A DNA stretch of 39,258 nt from Candidatus Veblenbacteria bacterium (GCA_030700105.1 JAUYKG010000032.1:1-39258), one strand, 5' to 3'. Numbered from the stretch's first letter, positions 9,284 through 19,299 are shown. Translations and numbers: made by a program. Notes: a model not told the origin generated them from the letters alone.

Positions 9284-11011
9284 TCAGTCTTTGGTCACAC
9301 GTAAGATTTCTTCTACGGTCGTTACACCGTTTTTGGCTTTGAGGAAGCCGTCTTCCTGCAGGGTGAGCATGCCTTGCTGGAGGGCTGCTTTTTTGAGTTG
9401 CGCAGATGAAGCGCGATTGAGAATGAGCTCAGCCACGCTCGCGGTAATCTCGAATACCTCGTAAATCCCCAGGCGCCCGCGGTAGCCCTCCTGTCCACAC
9501 TGCTTGCAGCCCTTGCCACGGTAAAAGAGCAGGTTTTCCATGTTCTGGTTAGCGCTAATAGCCCCTTCGCGTGTCAGCGTCTTGATGAGCGCAGGCAGGT
9601 CGAGCTGTTTGGCGAGGTCTTCCACATTCTTGGCCGAGAGCTGATAGGAGGTAATGCAGTTCTGGCAGATCTTACGCACCAAACGTTGGGCCACGATAAG
9701 GTTGGTGGTAGAGGCCACCAAGAAAGACGCCACTCCCATATCTAAGAGCCGTGGTAGTGTGCCGACGGCGTCGTTGGTGTGTAGAGTGGAGAGCACGAGG
9801 TGGCCGGTCATGGCGGCATGGATGGCTATCTCGGCGGTTTCCGTGTCGCGGATTTCTCCCACCATAATGATGTCGGGGTCTTGCCGCAAGAGCGCCCGCA
9901 GACCGCCAGCAAAGGTGAAACCGATGCGGGGGCTTACTTGGCTCTGGTTAATCCGCGGCATGCGGTACTCAATAGGGTCCTCGATAGTGGAGATGTTCAC
10001 GTCTGGCGTGTTGAGCACGTTCATGACCGAGTAGAGCGTGGTCGTTTTACCACTGCCGGTGGGGCCAGTTACCAGGATCATGCCGTGCGGTTTGGCGATG
10101 TTCCGTTTTAAGATCTCAAAGGGTTGCTTCTGCAAGCCGAGCTGCTCTAGGGTTAGGACCTGTCCCGATTCCTGTAGTAAACGCATGACGATCTTCTCGC
10201 CGTCGAAGACTGGGATAATAGAGACGCGGAAGCTAACCTCGTATTCTTTGGTCTTTATCTTAAAACGGCCGTCTTGCGGCAAGCGGTGTTCGTCCAGCTT
10301 GAGATTGGAGAGGATCTTAATGCGTGCCACCAAACCGGCCCGTACGTTCTTGGGTAGGGTCATCACATCCTTTAGAATGCCGTCCACGCGGTAGCGCACT
10401 AGCACCTGCGTTTCTGTGGGTTCAATGTGGATATCGGAAGCACGCTCGAAAATAGCGTACTCGAGCAGTGTATCGACAATGCGAACCACTGGTAGGTCCT
10501 CCGCCAGCTGTTGCAGATCGCCTTCCTTGGCTTCCTCTTTGCCTTCTTCGGCGCCGGTGAGCTTGGCGAACTCGGCCTTCAGGCTCTGGTGGTACTGTTT
10601 GAGCGCGTCGCGGAAGGAGCTCGGTGAGGTGAGGTGAATCTGGAGCTTGGCCTGCAAACTCTTTTCCAAGAATTCAAAGGTCTGTAGGTCGTCCGGGTCG
10701 GTTGTGGCAATCTTGACCGATGTTTGGTCCCGGTCAAAGGCGATCATCTCGTGCGCCTGGGCAATCGGTTCGGGGACAGCTAGTAGAATGTCTTTTCTGA
10801 TGGTGATGTTCCTCAGGTCTATGTAGGGTAGGCTGAGGTGCTTGGCCACCATTTCATAGAGCACCTCTTCGGTCACCACCCGCTTCTTGATGAGGTACTC
10901 TTCCAGACTTAGCTTCTCGCTCTTGAGTTTTTCTTTTAGTTCCTTAACCTCGGCGCTCGTCAGCGTCTTGTTGGCGAGTACTGCTTGGGTTAAGTAGTCT
11001 TGGCTGAGCAT
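9284..11011 (-). CDS. pilB: PilB/GspE type IV pilus assembly ATPase
   Basis: Walker A GPTGSGKTTTLYS, Asp box, LRQDPDIIMVGEIRDTETAEIAIHAAMTGHLVLSTLHTNDA. Confidence 0.95.
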   Translation of the reverse strand: MLSQDYLTQAVLANKTLTSAEVKELKEKLKSEKLSLEEYLIKKRVVTEEVLYEMVAKHLSLPYIDLRNITIRKDILLAVPEPIAQAHEMIAFDRDQTSVKIATTDPDDLQTFEFLEKSLQAKLQIHLTSPSSFRDALKQYHQSLKAEFAKLTGAEEGKEEAKEGDLQQLAEDLPVVRIVDTLLEYAIFERASDIHIEPTETQVLVRYRVDGILKDVMTLPKNVRAGLVARIKILSNLKLDEHRLPQDGRFKIKTKEYEVSFRVSIIPVFDGEKIVMRLLQESGQVLTLEQLGLQKQPFEILKRNIAKPHGMILVTGPTGSGKTTTLYSVMNVLNTPDVNISTIEDPIEYRMPRINQSQVSPRIGFTFAGGLRALLRQDPDIIMVGEIRDTETAEIAIHAAMTGHLVLSTLHTNDAVGTLPRLLDMGVASFLVASTTNLIVAQRLVRKICQNCITSYQLSAKNVEDLAKQLDLPALIKTLTREGAISANQNMENLLFYRGKGCKQCGQEGYRGRLGIYEVFEITASVAELILNRASSAQLKKAALQQGMLTLQEDGFLKAKNGVTTVEEILRVTKD

Positions 11012-11169
11012 AGCCGTTGCGAGATTATTTTATGGGTGCTCTTGTTGGGTAGATGAATGTGTTTATTATACCAAACTTTGGTGCTCGGAGCAACCAGGTG
11101 ATGCGTTTCGTTTGCCAAGCGCGAGGGGGCGGACTACACTTAAGGTTGACTTATCACCTCAAGCTTGGC

Positions 11170-11541
11170 ATGTGGCGATTGTTCGTTTTTTGGCAGCGTG
11201 AGACATGGCGCGCTTTTTGGCGGCGACCGGCGGTGTACCTGCCGGTCGTGCTGGCCGCTGGTTTTGTCATAGCTAATTGGTTCTTGGTTATGAGCCTGCC
11301 GCCGACTGAAACTGTCATCATGCGCTACTCTATTTATGTGGGTACCAACTGGTTGGCTGTAGAGTGGTGGAAGTACGCCATGCCGGGAACGGCTACGCTG
11401 CTGGTGGCGCTGGACGTGGCGCTGGCCTACCTGGTGACTCGCTCCAGCCTGGCCCTGCGCTACCTGTGGTTATGGACGGCGGTAGCGGTGGCCGCCGGGT
11501 TTTGTTGGTTGAGTTGGTTATTAGTGAGGATCAACGGCTAG
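11170..11541 (+). CDS. Hypothetical membrane protein
   Basis: Three hydrophobic segments; ATG at 11170 more plausible than the 11053 track start. Confidence 0.55.
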   Translation: MWRLFVFWQRETWRAFWRRPAVYLPVVLAAGFVIANWFLVMSLPPTETVIMRYSIYVGTNWLAVEWWKYAMPGTATLLVALDVALAYLVTRSSLALRYLWLWTAVAVAAGFCWLSWLLVRING

Positions 11542-11551
11542 TCTTTGCTAT

Positions 11552-12580
11552 ATGTTCCAGCCCGTCTTGCAAGTGCTCTTTTTAACCACCGTTTCCTTCT
11601 TCGTGGCACTTGTTTTTACGCCGGTCCTTACGCACTTTTTGTACAAGTACCGCCTGGGCAAGCAAATTCGTGATGCTGAGAGTGCGCCCATTATGTCGAA
11701 GTTGCACGCGGGCAAGAGCGGCACGCCGACTATGGGGGGTATACTGGTGTGGTTCACCGCGCTGGTGGTAGCGCTCGTATTCTTTTATCTTGATCGTTTC
11801 GGGCTGGCCCACTTCAATTTTTTAACTCGCAGCGAAACCATTTTGCCACTAGGGGCTCTGGTGGCTTCGGCTATCGTGGGTCTGGTTGATGATTGGTTTA
11901 ACGTGCGTGGTCTGGGCCCCAAAGGCGGCGGGCTCACCATGGCGCACCGGCTCTTGATTTATGCTGCCATCGCCCTGGTGGGCGCCTGGTGGTTCTACTA
12001 TAAATTAGAGTGGACCACACTGCAGGTGCCGTTCCTGGGTGTCTTTGATATCGGCTGGTGGTACGTGCCCGTCTTCATATTTATTATTGTGGCAACTGCG
12101 TTCTCGGTGAACGAGATAGACGGATTGGATGGTTTGGCCGGCGGCACCTTACTTTCGGCCTTTGCCGCCTTTGGTGCCATTGCTTTCTTACAGGGCAAGT
12201 ACGATCTGGCGAGCTTCTGTGGCGTTATCGCCGGCGGGCTCTTGGCTTTCCTCTGGTTCAACATCAATCCCGCCCGGTTTTTCATGGGTGATACTGGCGC
12301 TATGTCATTGGGTGTAACGCTTGGTATTGTGGCCATGCTCACTAATAGCGTATTTTTGTTGCCTATTATCGGTTTTTTGTTCGTCTTGGAGTCGCTTTCG
12401 GTGATTATTCAAGTGTTGTCCAAGAAGCTGCGGGGCAAAAAAGTATTTCTGTCCGCGCCCCTGCACCATCACCTTGAGGCGATTGGCTGGCCCGAGCCCA
12501 AGATTGTTATGCGTTTTTGGGTGATATCCGCAGTTACGGCTGTGGCCGGGCTTATTGTGGCACTGGTTGATAAGGGCTAG
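11552..12580 (+). CDS. mraY: Phospho-N-acetylmuramoyl-pentapeptide-transferase
   Basis: GTPTMGG, DDWFNVRGLGPKGG, NEIDGLDGLAGG, MGDTGAMSLG, LHHHLEAIGWPEPKIV. Confidence 0.95.
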   Translation: MFQPVLQVLFLTTVSFFVALVFTPVLTHFLYKYRLGKQIRDAESAPIMSKLHAGKSGTPTMGGILVWFTALVVALVFFYLDRFGLAHFNFLTRSETILPLGALVASAIVGLVDDWFNVRGLGPKGGGLTMAHRLLIYAAIALVGAWWFYYKLEWTTLQVPFLGVFDIGWWYVPVFIFIIVATAFSVNEIDGLDGLAGGTLLSAFAAFGAIAFLQGKYDLASFCGVIAGGLLAFLWFNINPARFFMGDTGAMSLGVTLGIVAMLTNSVFLLPIIGFLFVLESLSVIIQVLSKKLRGKKVFLSAPLHHHLEAIGWPEPKIVMRFWVISAVTAVAGLIVALVDKG

Positions 12581-12592
12581 TAGCTGTTACCT

Positions 12593-13978
12593 ATGCAGGG
12601 TTCACCCTTCGCTCACAGGCGGGTAGTGGTTCTAGGTTTGGGCGTGCATGGCGGCGGGGCGGCCGTGGCACGTTGGCTGGCGCGCCAGGGCGCTCAGGTA
12701 ACGGTGACCGATCTTAAAACCCGGGTTGAATTGGCGCCAAGTTTAAAAACGCTTAAGGGTTTGCCTATCCGTTACGTGTTAGGTACGCACCCGATGCGGC
12801 TCCTCAGTCGTTGTGACCTGGTGGTACAGAATCCAGCTGTGCCTGCTAATCATCCTTTTCTTAAGGCGGCGGCACGTCTTGGGGTGGCGGTGGAGAATGA
12901 AGCCAGCCTGTTCCTTAAGCTGTGCCCTAGTCAGCGGGTAGTGGCGGTAACTGGCACGCGGGGAAAATCAACCACGGTGAGCCTGCTGGGCGCTATGTTG
13001 CGACACACATGGCCACGGACTGTGGTGGCGGGTAATATTCGCGACACAGTCCTTTTTGATGCGCTCGATCGGTTAACTCCCCGCACCCCATTAGCGCTCG
13101 AGCTCTCTAGTTGGCAACTTGAGCTGGTGGGTAAGCATCAGTTGCGTATCCCCTTAGCGGTAGTAACTAATGTGCTACCTGATCATTTGAACCGTTATCC
13201 GTCTTTTGCGGCTTACGCAAGAGCCAAGTCGTTCATTTTTACTTATCAAGACAAGCAGGACGCGTTGGTGCTCAATTATGATAATCCAATCACCCGAGGA
13301 TTTGCCCAGCGCGCGCGCGGCCGGGTGTATTGGGTTTCCTTGCGCCGGGCGGTACCGCGTGGATGTTTTGTCCGTGGTGTGGTAGTGCACTGGCGAGACG
13401 GCGCGGTGAACGAACGGCTTTTTTCAGTGAGTGATCTGGTGCTCACTGGCGAGCACAACCTGTATAATGCTTTGTCCGCCGCCGCCGCCGCCCGCCTCAT
13501 GGGTGTTACCCCAAGCTCTATCTGTCAAGCAATCCGATCGTTTCAAGGCCTCCATGACAGGCTCGAATTGGTACGCACTATGGGTGGAGTAAGGTTCGTG
13601 AACGATACCACCGCCACCTCACCCGACGCCACGCTCTCCGCGCTAGCCTCGTTCGGTAAGGCGCCTATTGTGCTCATTGCCGGCGGCGCAGATAAGGCGT
13701 TGCCCTATAATAAGCTGGCTCGCCGCCTCAGGCAAAGTGTGAGTGCTCTAGTGCTCTTGCCTGGTAGCGCCACAGCTAAGCTACAAGCGGCCTTGCGTGG
13801 GTTTCCTCGGCAGCTGTTGGCCCGCAGTATGCCCGAAGCGGTCAAGTTGGCTCGCCAGTTGGCGCCACGGGGCAGCGTGGTACTATTATCGCCCGGTGCG
13901 GCCAGTTTTGGCTTGTTCCGTCATGAGTTTGAGCGCGGCGAGGCGTTCCGGCGGTCAGTTCGGCGCTTGCCGAGGTAA
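12593..13978 (+). CDS. murD: UDP-N-acetylmuramoylalanine--D-glutamate ligase
   Basis: VTGTRGKSTTVSLLGAML, LELSSWQLE, NVLPDHLNRY. Confidence 0.93.
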   Translation: MQGSPFAHRRVVVLGLGVHGGGAAVARWLARQGAQVTVTDLKTRVELAPSLKTLKGLPIRYVLGTHPMRLLSRCDLVVQNPAVPANHPFLKAAARLGVAVENEASLFLKLCPSQRVVAVTGTRGKSTTVSLLGAMLRHTWPRTVVAGNIRDTVLFDALDRLTPRTPLALELSSWQLELVGKHQLRIPLAVVTNVLPDHLNRYPSFAAYARAKSFIFTYQDKQDALVLNYDNPITRGFAQRARGRVYWVSLRRAVPRGCFVRGVVVHWRDGAVNERLFSVSDLVLTGEHNLYNALSAAAAARLMGVTPSSICQAIRSFQGLHDRLELVRTMGGVRFVNDTTATSPDATLSALASFGKAPIVLIAGGADKALPYNKLARRLRQSVSALVLLPGSATAKLQAALRGFPRQLLARSMPEAVKLARQLAPRGSVVLLSPGAASFGLFRHEFERGEAFRRSVRRLPR

Positions 13979-13990
13979 TCTTGGAGTCAT

Positions 13991-15127
13991 ATGAGCATAT
14001 TCAAACGGTCAAGTTCTGCCGCTACCTACCGTATCACCAGTCCCGACTACGTTTTTATTGGTTTAACGGCCGTAATATTACTACTGGGGTTATTGTTCCT
14101 TTCCTCGGCTACCTCGGTCGTTGGTTTCCAGAGCTATCAGGATAGCTACTATTTCCTTAAGCATCAGCTTGTTTATGGCCTACTGCCGGGTTTGGTACTA
14201 TTCTGGTTTTTGAGCGTGTGGCCTTATCAACGCCTGAAAGCTCTGGCCGTGCCGGCTTTGATATTTTCCGTAGTGGCGCTACTAGCGGTGTTTTTGCCGG
14301 GCTTGGGTTTTGCTTACGGCGGCGCGCGGCGCTGGCTGGATTTTGGTTCGTTCGTGGTACAGCCGAGCGAATTCGTTAAGCTCGCTTTTTTGCTTTACCT
14401 GTCGGCCTGGTTGGCGAACCGCGGCGAGGAGATACGCGACCTTAAGGCTGGTTTGGTTCCCTTCATCATTACCCTCGGCATCATTCTGGGGCTCGTTATC
14501 CTACAGCCCGACGTTGGCACTACTACGGTTATCGCCGTGAGCTCGGTAGTGGTTTTTTTCGTGGCGGGAGCGCGCTTATCGCACCTGGCCGCGCTGGGAG
14601 GCCTGGGTGGTGCCTTGCTCTGGCTGGTGGTTAAGCTGGCGCCGTATCGTGTAGCTCGGCTAACGGTTTTTTTGCATCCGGAGTTTGATCCGCAAGGTAT
14701 CGGGTATCATATCAACCAGGCTCTCCTGGCGGTGGGGTCCGGCGGTTGGTTCGGTGTGGGTTTGGGTTATTCCCGACAGAAACACCAGTACCTGCCGCAA
14801 GTAACAGGGGATTCTATTTTCGCCGTGGTGGCGGAGGAGCTCGGCTTTGTCCTCACCACTCTTTTCCTGCTTGTTATTACAGCCTGGTTCGTGCGGGCTT
14901 TCCGTATTGTGCGTTCCGCCCCCGATAACTTCGGCCGTATTTTGGGGAGCGGCATCTTGGCCTGGCTCGGTTGGCAGATGTGTATTAATATAGCTTCCAT
15001 GCTCAATCTTTTGCCGCTCACTGGCGTACCGCTACCGTTTGTGTCAGCCGGCGGTACGGCACTTGTTACCGCCCTCGGGGCGGTCGGTATTCTGGTTAAT
15101 ATGTCGCGCCAGGTAAAAACCTCTTAG
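13991..15127 (+). CDS. ftsW: FtsW/RodA/SpoVE family glycosyltransferase
   Basis: GGARRWLDFGSFVVQPSEFVKLA, QPDVGTTTV, LPLTGVPLPFVSAGGTAL. Confidence 0.92.
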   Translation: MSIFKRSSSAATYRITSPDYVFIGLTAVILLLGLLFLSSATSVVGFQSYQDSYYFLKHQLVYGLLPGLVLFWFLSVWPYQRLKALAVPALIFSVVALLAVFLPGLGFAYGGARRWLDFGSFVVQPSEFVKLAFLLYLSAWLANRGEEIRDLKAGLVPFIITLGIILGLVILQPDVGTTTVIAVSSVVVFFVAGARLSHLAALGGLGGALLWLVVKLAPYRVARLTVFLHPEFDPQGIGYHINQALLAVGSGGWFGVGLGYSRQKHQYLPQVTGDSIFAVVAEELGFVLTTLFLLVITAWFVRAFRIVRSAPDNFGRILGSGILAWLGWQMCINIASMLNLLPLTGVPLPFVSAGGTALVTALGAVGILVNMSRQVKTS

Positions 15128-15130
15128 TTC

Positions 15131-16213
15131 ATGCGCCTGCTTTGTACTGGTGGTGGAACCTTGGGTTCAGTAACTCCTCTGTTGGCGGTGGTAGAGGAGC
15201 TTAGGTTGCGTTATCCGGATATACAAGTGGAGTGGTGGGGTACACACGCCGGGCCAGAACGATTGTTGGTTGAATCCCGCAATATTACTTTCAAGACTAT
15301 TTCTGCCGGTAAATTTCGACGGTACGCAAGTTTGGAGAACCTGAAGGACATCATACGTATCGCTACTGGTTTAGTAGAATCTCTGTGGCGGTTTGGATTT
15401 AACCGGCCGGATTGTCTGCTTACGGCCGGTTCGTTTGTGGCTGTGCCGGCCGGTTGGGCAGCGTACCTGTATGGTATTCCGGTTTTAGTGCACCAGCAGG
15501 ATGTCCGCCCCAGCCTGGCTAACCGTTTACTAAGCCCCGTGGCCAGCAGGATAACAGTTGCTTTACGGGAATCAGTAAAGGATTTTTCACCAGGTAAGGT
15601 AGTGTTCACGGGTAACCCCGTTCGTTCGGTTTTTATGAACGCGCCTACCACAGCCGAGGCGCGGCGGGAACTTGGTTTGAGTCCAGATAAGCCGACCATA
15701 CTTATTATCGGCGGTGGCTCTGGGGCGAAGGCTTTAAACCACATCGCGCTCGAGGCTGAACCAGAACTGCTTAAACTGGGGCAGGTCATACATATCACCG
15801 GAGCAGGCAAAGAAGTACACATATCCATACCTGGGTACCTGACCATGCCTTTAACAAATGAAAGCGTAACTGTCCTGGCGGCGGCGGACGTGGTAGTTAC
15901 TCGGGCCGGTATGGGGGTGTTAACAGAGTTAAGTGCTCTGGGGAAGGCGGCTGTGGTAGTACCCTTACCCCAGAGCCACCAGGAAGACAACGCTAAGTAT
16001 TTTTCCGAGCGTGGAGCCGCGGTATTGTTGCCGCAATTAGGATTGACCTCTGTCAAGTTGCTTGCTACCGTGAGTCAGCTGCTTGCCGACGAGGCGGAAC
16101 GCGATCGTTTAGGAAATAGCTTGTGTGAACTTTTGCCCGCTGGAGCAGCCCAGCGGGTGGCCGATCAGGTTATAGCAGTAATTACTAAGAAAACTTATGG
16201 CAGTACTCACTAG
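15131..16213 (+). CDS. murG: UDP-N-acetylglucosamine--lipid pyrophosphoryl-undecaprenol GlcNAc transferase
   Basis: TGGGTLGSVTPLLAVVEELR, GGGSGAKALN, position in cluster. Confidence 0.9.
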   Translation: MRLLCTGGGTLGSVTPLLAVVEELRLRYPDIQVEWWGTHAGPERLLVESRNITFKTISAGKFRRYASLENLKDIIRIATGLVESLWRFGFNRPDCLLTAGSFVAVPAGWAAYLYGIPVLVHQQDVRPSLANRLLSPVASRITVALRESVKDFSPGKVVFTGNPVRSVFMNAPTTAEARRELGLSPDKPTILIIGGGSGAKALNHIALEAEPELLKLGQVIHITGAGKEVHISIPGYLTMPLTNESVTVLAAADVVVTRAGMGVLTELSALGKAAVVVPLPQSHQEDNAKYFSERGAAVLLPQLGLTSVKLLATVSQLLADEAERDRLGNSLCELLPAGAAQRVADQVIAVITKKTYGSTH

Positions 16214-17606
16214 TGCAAGGCGTATATACTTCATAGGTCTAAGGGGCGTTGGTATGACTGCCTTGGCGCAATTACTAAAGAGTCGTGGAGTCGAGGTGTG
16301 GGGGAGCGATACCGCCGAGACCTTCTTCACCAACGAGGTGTTGGCTCGTGCTGGGGTTGAGTGCCTGGAAGGGTTTGCGCCCGAGCACCTTGATAGGCAA
16401 ATCGACGCGGTTATACGTTCCAGCGCCTACGGGCCGGATCACGTGGAGGTGCAAGCCGCGCTTGCGCGCAAGTTGCCGGTACTTACGTACGCGGAAGCCC
16501 TAGGCGAGCTCACTGCCGAGTACCGTGGGGTGGCTGTGGCGGGTAGTCATGGCAAAACCACTACCACGGCGCTCCTGGCGCACGTGCTCAAGAGCGCCAA
16601 TCTTTCTCCTTCGGCCATTGTCGGTTCGGCTGTGCCACAGTTCGGTGGTAATGCTCTGGTTGGTTCGGGCGAGCTCCTAGTGTTCGAGGCAGACGAGTAC
16701 CAGAACAAGTTCCAGTATTTTTCGCCCCACGGGATTGTACTTACCAGTATTGAGTGGGATCATCCAGACTTTTTCCCGACGGCAGAGGAGTACTTTGTGG
16801 CTTTTGTGCAGTTCTTAAAAAAGTTACCACCCGATGGGTTTGTGGTGGCGTGCTACGATTCGGTCCAGGTGAAGCGCGCCGTGGCCGAGGCTGGCCTTAC
16901 GCCCGAGCAATTGGTAACGTATGGTTTGGCCGAGGGCCACCTTCGTATGGTGCGTATGTGGCTGGACGAGGGTCGTTGGCATTTTTCCGCTACAGAAGGC
17001 GAGGAGTACCTGGGCGAGTTCTGGCTCAAGTTGGTAGGGAGCCACAACGTGGCCAATGCCCTAGCTGCCATAGCTTGCGCCCGGCGCCTGGGCGTGGATA
17101 TTGAGGTTATCCGGACGGCCCTAGCCTCGTTTGAAGGTACAGCTCGCCGCTTTGAGGTAAAAGGCAGGCTTATGAATTCCGTTACCTTGGTGGATGATTA
17201 CGGCCACCACCCGAGCGAGATACGCGCCACACTCAAAGCCGCCCGCGCGTTCTACCCCTACAAGCAGATTCGTTGCGTGTTCCAACCGCATACCTTTAGC
17301 CGCACCAAGGCTTTGTTGGGTGAGTTTGGCAGTTGCTTTACCGAGGCGGACGAGGTAGTTGTGCTGGATACTTACACCTCGGCCAGGGAGAAGAGCGGCG
17401 AAGTTACCTCAGCCGAGCTGGTAACAGAAATTCAAAAGCACCACGCTCATGTGGTGCATAAGCCTACTATTGCCGAAGCCAGCGAATACCTGGCCGAAAC
17501 CGCCAACCGCAATGATTTAGTCATTACTATGGGTGCAGGTGATGTGTGGCAGGTAGGGGAAAGTCTTATAAAGCGTTTTGGTTTGGCCACCGGTAGCGAG
17601 TTTTAG
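16197..17606 (+). CDS. murC: UDP-N-acetylmuramate--L-alanine ligase
   Basis: YFIGLRGVGMTALAQLLKSRG, VAGSHGKTTTTALLAHVL, VDDYGHHPSEIRATL, FQPHTFSRTKAL. Confidence 0.95.
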   Translation: MAVLTSARRIYFIGLRGVGMTALAQLLKSRGVEVWGSDTAETFFTNEVLARAGVECLEGFAPEHLDRQIDAVIRSSAYGPDHVEVQAALARKLPVLTYAEALGELTAEYRGVAVAGSHGKTTTTALLAHVLKSANLSPSAIVGSAVPQFGGNALVGSGELLVFEADEYQNKFQYFSPHGIVLTSIEWDHPDFFPTAEEYFVAFVQFLKKLPPDGFVVACYDSVQVKRAVAEAGLTPEQLVTYGLAEGHLRMVRMWLDEGRWHFSATEGEEYLGEFWLKLVGSHNVANALAAIACARRLGVDIEVIRTALASFEGTARRFEVKGRLMNSVTLVDDYGHHPSEIRATLKAARAFYPYKQIRCVFQPHTFSRTKALLGEFGSCFTEADEVVVLDTYTSAREKSGEVTSAELVTEIQKHHAHVVHKPTIAEASEYLAETANRNDLVITMGAGDVWQVGESLIKRFGLATGSEF

Positions 17607-17616
17607 AGAACAAAAA

Positions 17617-17643
17617 AGCCAGTCACCATTAAGGTAACTGGCT
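17617..17643 (-). terminator. Intrinsic terminator of the minus-strand orphan gene 17666-18142
   Basis: AGCCAGTcACC-attaa-GGTaACTGGCT followed on the minus strand by TTTTTT. Confidence 0.75.
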
Positions 17644-17665
17644 GAATAAAGATTCTTTTGCAAGC

Positions 17666-18142
17666 TTATATTTGGAAGCTCACTTTGCTGTGTCTAAGGT
17701 CGTCTGGAGAAATCCATTTCTCCAGAATGAAATGTTTTTTCCCCCTTCCTTCTATCACATCAACCTGGATCTCTATTAAGACCCAGAGTTGGACGATTCT
17801 GTAGCCACTGAATTCGCTCCGCCCCCGCTCATATTTAATTGGAGCAATGATGTATATCAAGTCCGTTAGCCGTCCGTACAGTGCATCACCAGACCCAAGC
17901 TCGGTTATGGGAACCCCGTTTATGGATATATGTTTAACCGAATTTGGTTCGGTATTTTTTATTTCGATGAACAAGTTTTCCCCCTCAGAAGTATTGTGAG
18001 ACGGAACAACCAAGTGTGCTGCGTCAACCAATACACTAAGAGTATCGGTTGCTTTACCAACCGACATCCAGTTGGTATGTCCGCAACCGCTGATGAGCAG
18101 CAAGGTTACGGTTACAGCGAAAATAAATGTTAACTTTTTCAT
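17666..18142 (-). CDS. Hypothetical lipoprotein
   Basis: MKKLTFIFAVTVTLLLISGCG lipobox signal peptide; no recognised domain. Confidence 0.6.
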   Translation of the reverse strand: MKKLTFIFAVTVTLLLISGCGHTNWMSVGKATDTLSVLVDAAHLVVPSHNTSEGENLFIEIKNTEPNSVKHISINGVPITELGSGDALYGRLTDLIYIIAPIKYERGRSEFSGYRIVQLWVLIEIQVDVIEGRGKKHFILEKWISPDDLRHSKVSFQI

Positions 18143-18180
18143 TTTGTTTTTCCTTATTTTGTTTTTGTTTGTTTAATTTT

Positions 18181-18252
18181 GTCTCTCCCAGAATCGCGAC
18201 CCGTAGGGTCATGAGCCTAGGAGAGACGCCCAGCAAGATTATGAGTTGGGCG
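18181..18252 (-). promoter_or_regulatory. Tandem hairpins in intergenic leader upstream of orphan lipoprotein
   Basis: GTCTCTCC(18181-18188)/GGAGAGAC(18220-18227) with nested GACCC-gta-GGGTC, plus adjacent CGCCCA(18227-18232)/TGGGCG(18247-18252). Confidence 0.6.
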
Positions 18253-18263
18253 CACTTGGAGGG

Positions 18264-18605
18264 CTACGGGGTTAAAATATTTGTGGCTATGTAGTGCCTT
18301 GTTGATGGGTTAAAGAAAATATAAATTATTAATATTAGGATACCCACATAGCATAATTCCGAGAGCGGACTGCCGAGGCCAATTTCTTTAATGATGCTTT
18401 TTCTGTTTATAAACAGAACGTACATAATCCACCCCCAAAATATAATAATGATTGCCCAGCTATATAGGTCACGGAACGTAGCCGCGAATCCACTTGCATT
18501 TGGATTAACTCCAATTAGTCCAGGTACTATCAGTACGGCGATGCTTACTAGGCCAAGAACTCCATACCAGAAGTACTTGCTGTCAGATTGCTGTATTGTT
18601 TGCAT
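18264..18605 (-). CDS. Hypothetical membrane protein (3 TM)
   Basis: Hydrophobic segments; AAAATAAGGAAAATAAAATG leader with SD-like AAGG. Confidence 0.55.
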   Translation of the reverse strand: MQTIQQSDSKYFWYGVLGLVSIAVLIVPGLIGVNPNASGFAATFRDLYSWAIIIIFWGWIMYVLFINRKSIIKEIGLGSPLSELCYVGILILIIYIFFNPSTRHYIATNILTP

Positions 18606-18655
18606 TTTATTTTCCTTATTTTATGATTTGTTTTTACTAATCCGGAGGAGAATGT

Positions 18656-18684
18656 GACGCACCTTTGCCCGAAGGCGATGCGTC
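18656..18684 (-). promoter_or_regulatory. Hairpin in leader of 18264-18605 gene
   Basis: Minus strand GACGCA-tc-GCC-TTCG-GGC-aaagg-TGCGTC (UUCG tetraloop). Confidence 0.55.
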
Positions 18685-18818
18685 CAGAAGTAGACTATCG
18701 GCAGGCACTAGTTTAGAACCGGCGCCAGCCTCGGCCCACATCTTTCTCCCCTCCCAGTTAGTAGAAACAAATTTTTGTTAAAGTACTTTCCCGTTCTAAG
18801 TCCACAACCTTGTCTGTT

Positions 18819-18853
18819 GTCATTGCGATCCGCCTTGGGCGGAGAAGTAATCT
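18819..18853 (+). repeat. REP-like palindromic element (GTCATTGCGA...GAAGTAATCT type)
   Basis: GTCATTGCGA-TCCGCC-ttg-GGCGGA-GAAGTAATCT; resembles the dispersed GTCATTGCGAG...GAAGCAATCT repeat family. Confidence 0.55.
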
Positions 18854-18930
18854 ACTAGCGGTTCTGAACTTGGAAAGGTAGGGGAGTCGTACACGATGAA
18901 TTTTTTTTCATTAGCTCCCCTCAATACGAA

Positions 18931-19155
18931 TTATTCTAATTGATCGTTAAAGAAATCATTTATTCTTTCACGGATTTCGTTCAAACAATCCGGATTTGCG
19001 CATGAATGGTAGATAGGGATTTTATATTTTACTATACTGGATGAGTCTGTTTCTACGCTTGATTCGTAAGTTACTGGATTTATGCATCCTTCTATGCCGT
19101 CGCATTCATGACTCTCGGATTGAGAGGTTCTTACAAAGCTAATATTAATATTCAT
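18931..19155 (-). CDS. Small hypothetical protein
   Basis: 74-aa ORF behind a consensus promoter and structured leader; four Cys residues. Confidence 0.5.
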   Translation of the reverse strand: MNINISFVRTSQSESHECDGIEGCINPVTYESSVETDSSSIVKYKIPIYHSCANPDCLNEIRERINDFFNDQLE

Positions 19156-19182
19156 TTTTTTCTCGGTTTTGTTTTTAAAAAA

Positions 19183-19299
19183 GGTGTTTACCCAGATATC
19201 AGATTAAGCTTACGTCCGTAACTGTTTCTTCAACTGCAGACTGGATTCGTGCTTGCTACTGATACCTAGGTAAACACCCTTGCGCGCTTCGCCCGCAAG
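19183..19299 (-). ncRNA. Structured 5' leader RNA of 18931-19155 gene (possible cis-regulatory element)
   Basis: Perfect 10-bp stem GGTGTTTACC(19183-19192)/GGTAAACACC(19269-19278), inner TATCAG/CTGATA, upstream hairpin CTTGCG/CGCAAG(19279-19299); U6 follows the 3' arm. Confidence 0.55.

Noticed and set aside
11053-11169. N-terminal extension of the 11053-11541 ORF
   Set aside because: Composition is non-coding-like; internal ATG at 11170 starts a better membrane-protein N-terminus.
15211-16056. 281-aa minus-strand ORF opposite murG
   Set aside because: Shadow ORF: low-complexity S/T/R/P-rich translation fully antisense to a confident murG.
18880-18921. AGGGGAG...ATGAA-T-tract-TTCAT...CTCCCCT inverted repeat as a terminator of the 18931 gene
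   Set aside because: Inverted repeat is real but lacks a U-tract on the minus strand, so terminator function is unsupported.
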